A stretch of 64,000 nt of DNA from Stictocephala bisonia (lineage: Eukaryota; Arthropoda; Insecta; Hemiptera; Membracidae): positions 744,001-808,000 of the forward strand of contig JAQJVL010000310.1 in the NCBI GenBank assembly GCA_035578905.1. The letters run 5' to 3'. Made by a program: the position numbers and the translations under genes. The notes under the pieces are model-generated. The model searched no databases. It saw nothing but the letters and a program-made list of their open reading frames with translations, and was not told the origin of the DNA. Below are positions 58,927-64,000 of this stretch, one piece after another (within the stretch, counting starts at the first letter, position 1; each line of letters begins with the position of its first letter).

Positions 58927-59142
58927 TTAAACTCGTCCCTGTTCGGGCGCCATTTGTAAGGTACGTTTTTGTTCACGTTCGATGTCGTCTAAATATTTCG
59001 CACGTTTGCCAGCTAGGATAGTTGCAGCGGGCTGGGTATAATTCCAGGGGTCGGAGTTAAGGAATGGAGTCGAGGCGAACGGCTCAGTACGTTTGATCTC
59101 AAAAGATCGTTCACGTGGTACAAGACCACCACTCATCATCAC
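58927..59142 (-). CDS. Small open frame across the 5' LTR end (possible upstream ORF)
   Basis: 71 codons starting ATG-ATG-ATG inside the LTR and reading through the LTR end and primer site. The same start and first 62 codons occur in the 3' LTR (52077-51892). The peptide is polar (GLVPRERSFEIKRTEP, LDDIEREQKRTLQ) without a recognised domain. It would lie in the leader of the genomic RNA ahead of gag, so it could be an upstream ORF or a leader exon. Equally it may be chance. Confidence 0.25.
   Translation of the reverse strand: MMMSGGLVPRERSFEIKRTEPFASTPFLNSDPWNYTQPAATILAGKRAKYLDDIEREQKRTLQMAPEQGRV
58935..58952 (-). other. Primer-binding site (tRNA-Lys type)
   Basis: The minus strand reads TGGCGCCCGAACAGGGAC two bases after the 5' LTR end. 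It is complementary to the 3' end of tRNA-Lys(UUU) and is the same 18-mer used by lentiviruses. Confidence 0.92.
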
Positions 59143-60262
59143 CTCTCGCCTCGGGGTAGGTTGGGACAGTGTGCGGAGGATATATGATGCTGGAAACGTC
59201 GATACTGTGTCCTAATGTCCTAAAACCCCAAGTCCCGCCTTTCACGGCAGTCCAAAGAAAAAAAGGTGCCTACGGAACCCACCTACGCCTGGGGCTGTCC
59301 CGCCTTTCACGGCAGTTCAAAGCCAAAAGGGAACCTACGTAACCTACCTACGCTTGGGCCGTCCCGCCTTTCACGGCAGTTCAAAGCCAAAAGGGAAACC
59401 TACGTAACCTACCTACGCTTGGGCCGTCCCGCCTTTCACGGCAGTTCAAAGCCAAAAGGGACCTACGTAACCTACCTACGCTTGGGCCGTCCCGCCTTTC
59501 ACGGCAGTTCAAAGCCAAAAGGGAACCTACGTAACCTACCTACGCTTGGGCCGTCCCGCCTTTCACGGCAGTTCAAAGCCAAAAAGGGACCTACGTAACC
59601 TACCTACGCTTGGGCCGTCCCGCCTTTCACGGCAGCTCAAAGCCAAAAAGGGAACCTACGTAACCTACCTACGCTTGGGCCGTCCCGCCTTTCACGGCAG
59701 TTCAAAGCCAAAAAGGGAACCTACGTGATACAACTCGGAAAATACTCGGGCCACTCGCCTCGTGAATGAAATGATTCAAAATAAAACAAAACTAAAACTT
59801 CTACTGGCGGAATGGAACAACCAAAACTGTTGGCAATGATACACGGGTCAGGACCGCTTTTCACAGCAGTAACACTTAACCCCGATTAACTCGTCTCTGA
59901 TAACTTAAACTTCTCCTCTCACATGCAAGTATTAAAACAAGCTACTATATGAGTGGCTTCAACAAGCTAATGCACAAAGCTAGCAGAAGGGCAAGCTGTA
60001 ATACAGTATGTCGAGGCAGGCCCACTTACCTCGTAGAACTAGTTTCGCCGCTAACACTCGAGTCGAACTGGCTCTGCGGGTGTGGGCGGCTGGTTTTGTT
60101 CTTGCCGGCCTGGCGCCTCCAAGCGGTGCCTAAGTGTAGTAGGCGGCAGACGCGGGAATTTCAAATGCCCTAACTCTCTGTCTTTTGAACTAATCTTCGT
60201 TCAACTTAAATTATTCTTTTTAAAACAAAAAAAAAAACTACTCTTCATGTAGCAACCTTACA
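58955..60262 (-). repeat. 5' LTR
   Basis: 1308 bp, apart from the repeat copy-number difference and one base in a poly-A run seemingly identical to the 3' LTR. Its internal 63-65-bp repeats occupy about 59225-59725. Confidence 0.95.
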
Positions 60263-60266
60263 CACT

Positions 60267-60695
60267 GTATAAAGAGATATTGAGCCTTTACAAATGTGAG
60301 TCACATATTTACAACAATAATATATGGTAATTAATATGTGTCAGTCTAACCAAACAAGTATAACATCACTGCTTTAAATTAATATTTAATTTTAATTAGA
60401 AATACAATTAATTACAATACTGATAATTAATTGTATTACAACTTAGAATTAGGCCTTTAATAAATATGCAAGTGACTAAATTTGACGTACGCTCAACACT
60501 GACTTGGATTCTTTACCGAACATCACACGGTAGTTATAGTTATAGACACAAAGTATACGCATAATGGGAGTAATTAATCATTTCATTGCGATTCCATTGG
60601 TACATAAATCACATTGTTAGTCGAGTATTTACATAATTCAATGAATGCAATACGTGGAAAATGATAATCGATGAATTATCAGTGGTTTGCTGCAA
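60267..60695. other. AT-rich intergenic
   Basis: Nothing recognised. Confidence 0.6.
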
Positions 60696-60840
60696 GAGTC
60701 TGCAGAGGTTGTCGGCCATTTTGGTTTTACATCCCATAAGAACAATGTTACTTTCGAATCGGACATACGATCACGAGTATCCAAATTAAACAGTTATTTT
60801 TAAACGGATTTTTAAACAAATTACATTCCTAACAAGTTTT
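60696..60840. mobile_element. TTAA MITE family A, truncated copy
   Basis: Starts GAGTCTGCAGAGGTTGTCGG and continues with CATCCCATAAGAACAATGTT, GGACATACGATCACGAGTAT and CCAAATTAAACAGTTATTTT, matching the first about 140 bp of the element at 5028. No intact TTAA precedes it and the right end is absent. Confidence 0.8.
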
Positions 60841-61312
60841 ATAGTAAAAGCAAATTACAAGGCAAGGTTTCTTTAGCTATTTACAAAGGTTTAATACATG
60901 TATTCTTTTCACTATGATTTTTATTCCATGGGAAAAAGGTAGTGGTCAAATATATATTTGGATTTCTTAACATTTGGAGGAGCGCGTCATGAGGACTTGT
61001 CAGCGTCATACCAACCAAGTTATACGCGTAATGCTATAATGAAGTATGTGGGATAAAAAATTAAATTTGGAATAGTTTTAACAGATTTCTTTTTTGTGAT
61101 AAAAAAAAAATAATAATTTTCCTCTGTTAAATAAAAAACAAATAAGAAGTAATTTTCTCTCTTGTAAATCCAATCATGTTGCTGCATTTCATTATGTTAA
61201 ACAAATGCATTTAAATAATATTCAACTCAACTCAATTTGTTTATATAACATTTCCACAGGTACAAGTTGTAGGCTGAAATACTCTGTCACTTATTTTACA
61301 ATGTTCATATTA
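60841..61312. other. AT-rich intergenic
   Basis: Nothing recognised. Confidence 0.55.
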
Positions 61313-61316
61313 TTAA

Positions 61317-62123
61317 CCCATTAAAACCAAAATTATGATGCACACGCAAACAAAAACATTTTGTTGTTATTTTTTGTTCAAAAGACTTTTATGAATATTT
61401 TAACTCATAAGTCGGTTGAATTTAGTTTCAACCACCTTATTAATGTTTATTTAAAAACTACAGTGATTTAACAACTAAAACTATTTTTACCAACTTGAAA
61501 AAGAAACAACTAAAGAAAACAGCACTTGAAATTCAACAAACATGCAACAGTGGGCTGTTGTGTCCTGTTCAATCCAAATATTGATCACCCATCATGTCTA
61601 TAACTGTATTAAAAAATATTAAATTAAAACCACTAAAAAACTGCACTAAATTCAAAGTTTAAATGGCGTTGGAAATTTAAATCTTAAATACCACCGAGAT
61701 TCGAGCTGTTAAATTTATGTCATAGGCGTTTCTGTATTTTTGTAACATGGATATTTTTGCTCATAATTCGGTTGATATTAGTTTCAACGACCTTAAAAAC
61801 GTTTATTTAAAAACTACAGTGATTAAACAACTAAAACATATTTTTACCAACTTCACAAAATAACAAACTACTAAAAAAACAGCACTTGAAATTCATCAAA
61901 CACGAACTAACCTCTAACCTATACACCGGTTCTCAAATAAATGTTTATTTTGACAATGTGGTGGACTGAGATCGAATCTAGCGGCCGATTCGAGAACTAA
62001 GATAGAGTTGCGTCACTGCAACAACGGACTTTTGTGGTTATAAACGATCGTTGAGGAGATAAATAGTTATATTATATTTGATTATATTTGTGTTTCGAGT
62101 ACGCAACGTAGGGTGCTAAAGGG
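61317..62123. mobile_element. Candidate piggyBac-like non-autonomous element
   Basis: TTAA flanks both sides (61313-61316 and 62124-62127). Ends are CCCATTAAAACC and, inverted, CCCTTTAGCACC, an imperfect pair of the CCC-starting type seen in piggyBac-like transposons. Inside, a stretch of about 155 bp (61394-61545) recurs in diverged form at 61748-61910, sharing AAAAACTACAGTGATT and AACAGCACTTGAAATTCA. No coding sequence. Confidence 0.5.
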
Positions 62124-62127
62124 TTAA

Positions 62128-62203
62128 CTAGTTACTAATTAATAAGCTATTTAAGCACTTATTTAAAATATACGCTAACTAACAAAATCATACAAACTAC
62201 AGA

Positions 62204-62239
<36 letters not shown>

Positions 62240-63757
62240 AATAAAGTATCAATAAATTTTATGTATAATTTAAATTATAAAATGTAATGAATGAATTAAA
62301 TTAAGGAATTAAAAAATAAAAGGGTGGAGGGGGTAAAGTTGCGTATTCTACTAGTGAGGATCTTTTCATCAATTGGCTTTTTAATCATTTTATTTTGACA
62401 TTGATAAAGTAAGTAGGACATTCAGAAAAAAAGCTTTCACTCAAACCTTTATTAATTATTGTATTTATTTATTTATGTACGCACAACCCATTTTTACAAC
62501 ATATTATAGGTGAGAAAACCAACAACGTTATGAAATATTCTTAACAATAACACGTTATATACACTATAGTGGTATATGATAAGCAAGAAAACAATCATAG
62601 AACAACAATAAAATGGGCATGCAAAACAACATGGATATACAGTATTAAAAAATCACAAGTATTATACAATAGCAATTAAATTTGTAATATTTTAAGAATA
62701 ACAGAAAAAAGAAAATAACATCATGAATATAAATTATGCATTTTTTAAGCATAGGAATAATTTAAAATAAATATATCATGTAAAGCAGCTCCATATTTCT
62801 TGGGAAGAAAGTACACTAAGGCATGGAATCATCCATTATAGTTCAACGTTTCACAAGTAGCCCATAAATGTGACAGCCTCACACCTGTTAGTTCACTATC
62901 AGTAGTTTTATTACTCCAAAACCATATCGTAGATAACAAACCTGCAGATATGGCATTTACTGTGTTCTGCACGATCAAAGAGAGTCATTTCCGTTTTATT
63001 GATACCTCAAAGCAATTTAGCGCACTTTAATACGAATTTAAAAAAAGCCAAGCGTAATCACTGACACAAACTGTGAGTAGTTTCAAAAATATTGGAACTT
63101 GAACATTCACATGTATATATATGCATCTTTGTATCCAACAATTAGAAACATTCAGTCCTCGACTTTTGTTTTAAAATACATGTTTGGGGTAGTACAATTC
63201 TTGTCAACTTCAAAATTTAAAAAGTACTGGGAATTTGTGAAAGCCTCATGAGCTTATTCAATTTGGGATTCATTGATAAGGTTAAAAAAAATACGTTTAA
63301 GTTTTTCTTGGTTGACTATTTCTTTGAGTATTCTATGAGTGAAAAATGTATTATTATTATTATCTAGTGGACTATACTTTGATATTATGAGTTCTAATTT
63401 TAAAATCGCAGTTAGATCTAAAATAAGCATTTTCAACCCCAACATTGTTTTAAGACACATCAACAAGTGAGCCCTGTTTGCCATTGTCTGGTGCTTTGAC
63501 GCGCAACACCCATATAAAATAAATATTATAAATTAAATATTATAAGTCCGTATTTGAGTGTGAAGTCGCAGGGACTGTCAGTTTGTGTCCTCAATATTTG
63601 GACAGTGTGGGCGTACAGATCGGTTCGTCACCCCCGCTGTAAATCTGAGGGCGTCGACAGCTTGAGAACCACCCTCCATACCTGCACGTCTCCTAACCGT
63701 AACGGAGTCTGGCTGTCATAAACCAATAAAACTACTGTAGGAAAGCCGCCGCCGCTC
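62128..63757. other. Intergenic, nothing firmly recognised
   Basis: Contains a 31-base poly-A tract (62207-62237) and a (TTTA)n-like stretch near 62458 that could be a LINE or SINE tail on the minus strand. A GC-richer segment at 63560-63720 precedes the terminal array. An open frame at 63254-63484 (minus) has no family motif. Confidence 0.45.
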
Positions 63758-64000
63758 CCTGGAACCAGTGCCTACTTTCCTGTAGGATCCCAACCAACGG
63801 GAGCAATCCGTGACTATCCTGGAACCAGTGCCTACTTTCCTGTAGGATCCCAACCAACGGGAGCAATCCGTGACTATCCTGGAACCAGTGCCTACTTTCC
63901 TGTAGGATCCCAACCAACGGGAGCAATCCGTGACTATCCTGGAACCAGTGCCTACTTTCCTGTAGGATCCCAACCAACGGGAGCAATCCGTGACTATCCT
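63758..64000. repeat. 60-bp tandem array running off the window
   Basis: Four perfect 60-bp copies starting CCTGGAACCAGTGCCTACTT and containing GTAGGATCCCAACCAACGGG. The fifth begins at the window edge. Because 60 is divisible by three, frames on the minus strand stay open through the repeats. These are probably not genes. Confidence 0.96.

Larger units (their letters stand above)
51890..60262 (-). mobile_element. Ty3/gypsy LTR retrotransposon lacking reverse transcriptase
   Basis: Nearly identical LTRs (51890-53324 and 58955-60262) begin TGTAAGG and end CCTTACA and are flanked by a 4-bp CACT duplication (51886-51889 and 60263-60266). Transcription runs on the minus strand. The order is 5' LTR, primer site, gag, -1 frameshift, protease, RNase H remnant, integrase, a C48-type protease ORF, polypurine tract, 3' LTR. 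The PR-(RT-RH)-IN order assigns it to Ty3/gypsy (Metaviridae). The near-identity of LTRs and open frames indicates recent insertion. The absence of reverse transcriptase makes it dependent on another element. Confidence 0.95.

Overview
This is a eukaryotic, almost certainly insect, genomic window. The evidence is a three-exon Odd-skipped family zinc-finger gene with ordinary GT-AG introns, very AT-rich intergenic DNA, tRNA-derived SINEs, TTAA-targeting piggyBac-like elements, a degenerate non-LTR reverse transcriptase, a Ty3/gypsy LTR retrotransposon and a short (TTAGG)n-type tract. The recurrent TAGGCCTA-like words remind me of hemipteran genomes, but that placement is an impression, not a proof.

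Only one convincing cellular gene is present: odd (minus strand, 13108-19384, 295 codons in three exons). A GC-rich promoter patch with a TATA-like motif lies upstream. Everything else that can be identified is repetitive. From left to right: a 58-bp satellite (1-3.4 kb), a 49-bp array (4.4-4.7 kb), a TTAA-flanked MITE (5.0-5.5 kb), a 21-bp GC-rich minisatellite (5.7-6.7 kb), LINE remnants (7.7-10.1 kb), the odd gene with a SINE in its first intron (13-19.7 kb), small duplications and MITEs (20-23.5 kb), a 3.76-kb DNA transposon with about 500-bp terminal inverted repeats and a broken gene (25.6-29.4 kb), a 247-bp palindromic MITE (31.3 kb), a 34-bp array (31.9-32.4 kb), a Mutator-like transposase fragment (32.7-33.1 kb), SINEs at 34 and 39 kb around a 70-bp array (35.5-37.6 kb), 85-bp and 120-bp arrays (40.2-41.0 kb) and a piggyBac-like deletion derivative (41.7-42.8 kb).

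Two structures dominate the right half. The first (43.6-50.9 kb) is a foldback-like object. Two oppositely oriented arms made of a 40-bp tandem unit flank a central spacer that itself ends in 77-bp inverted repeats, and a TTAA-flanked MITE is nested in the left arm. The second (51.9-60.3 kb, minus strand) is a young gypsy-type LTR retrotransposon with a CACT target duplication, a tRNA-Lys-type primer site, intact gag, a G-GGA-AAC -1 frameshift signal, protease and integrase. Its reverse transcriptase and most of RNase H are missing, and where env would normally sit it carries an ORF with a complete C48 (Ulp1/SENP-like) cysteine-protease signature. That combination is the most unusual thing in the window.

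A piggyBac-like element (61.3-62.1 kb) and a 60-bp tandem array running off the right edge close the window. All calls were made by reading the sequence. No database search was run, and family assignments rest on remembered motifs.
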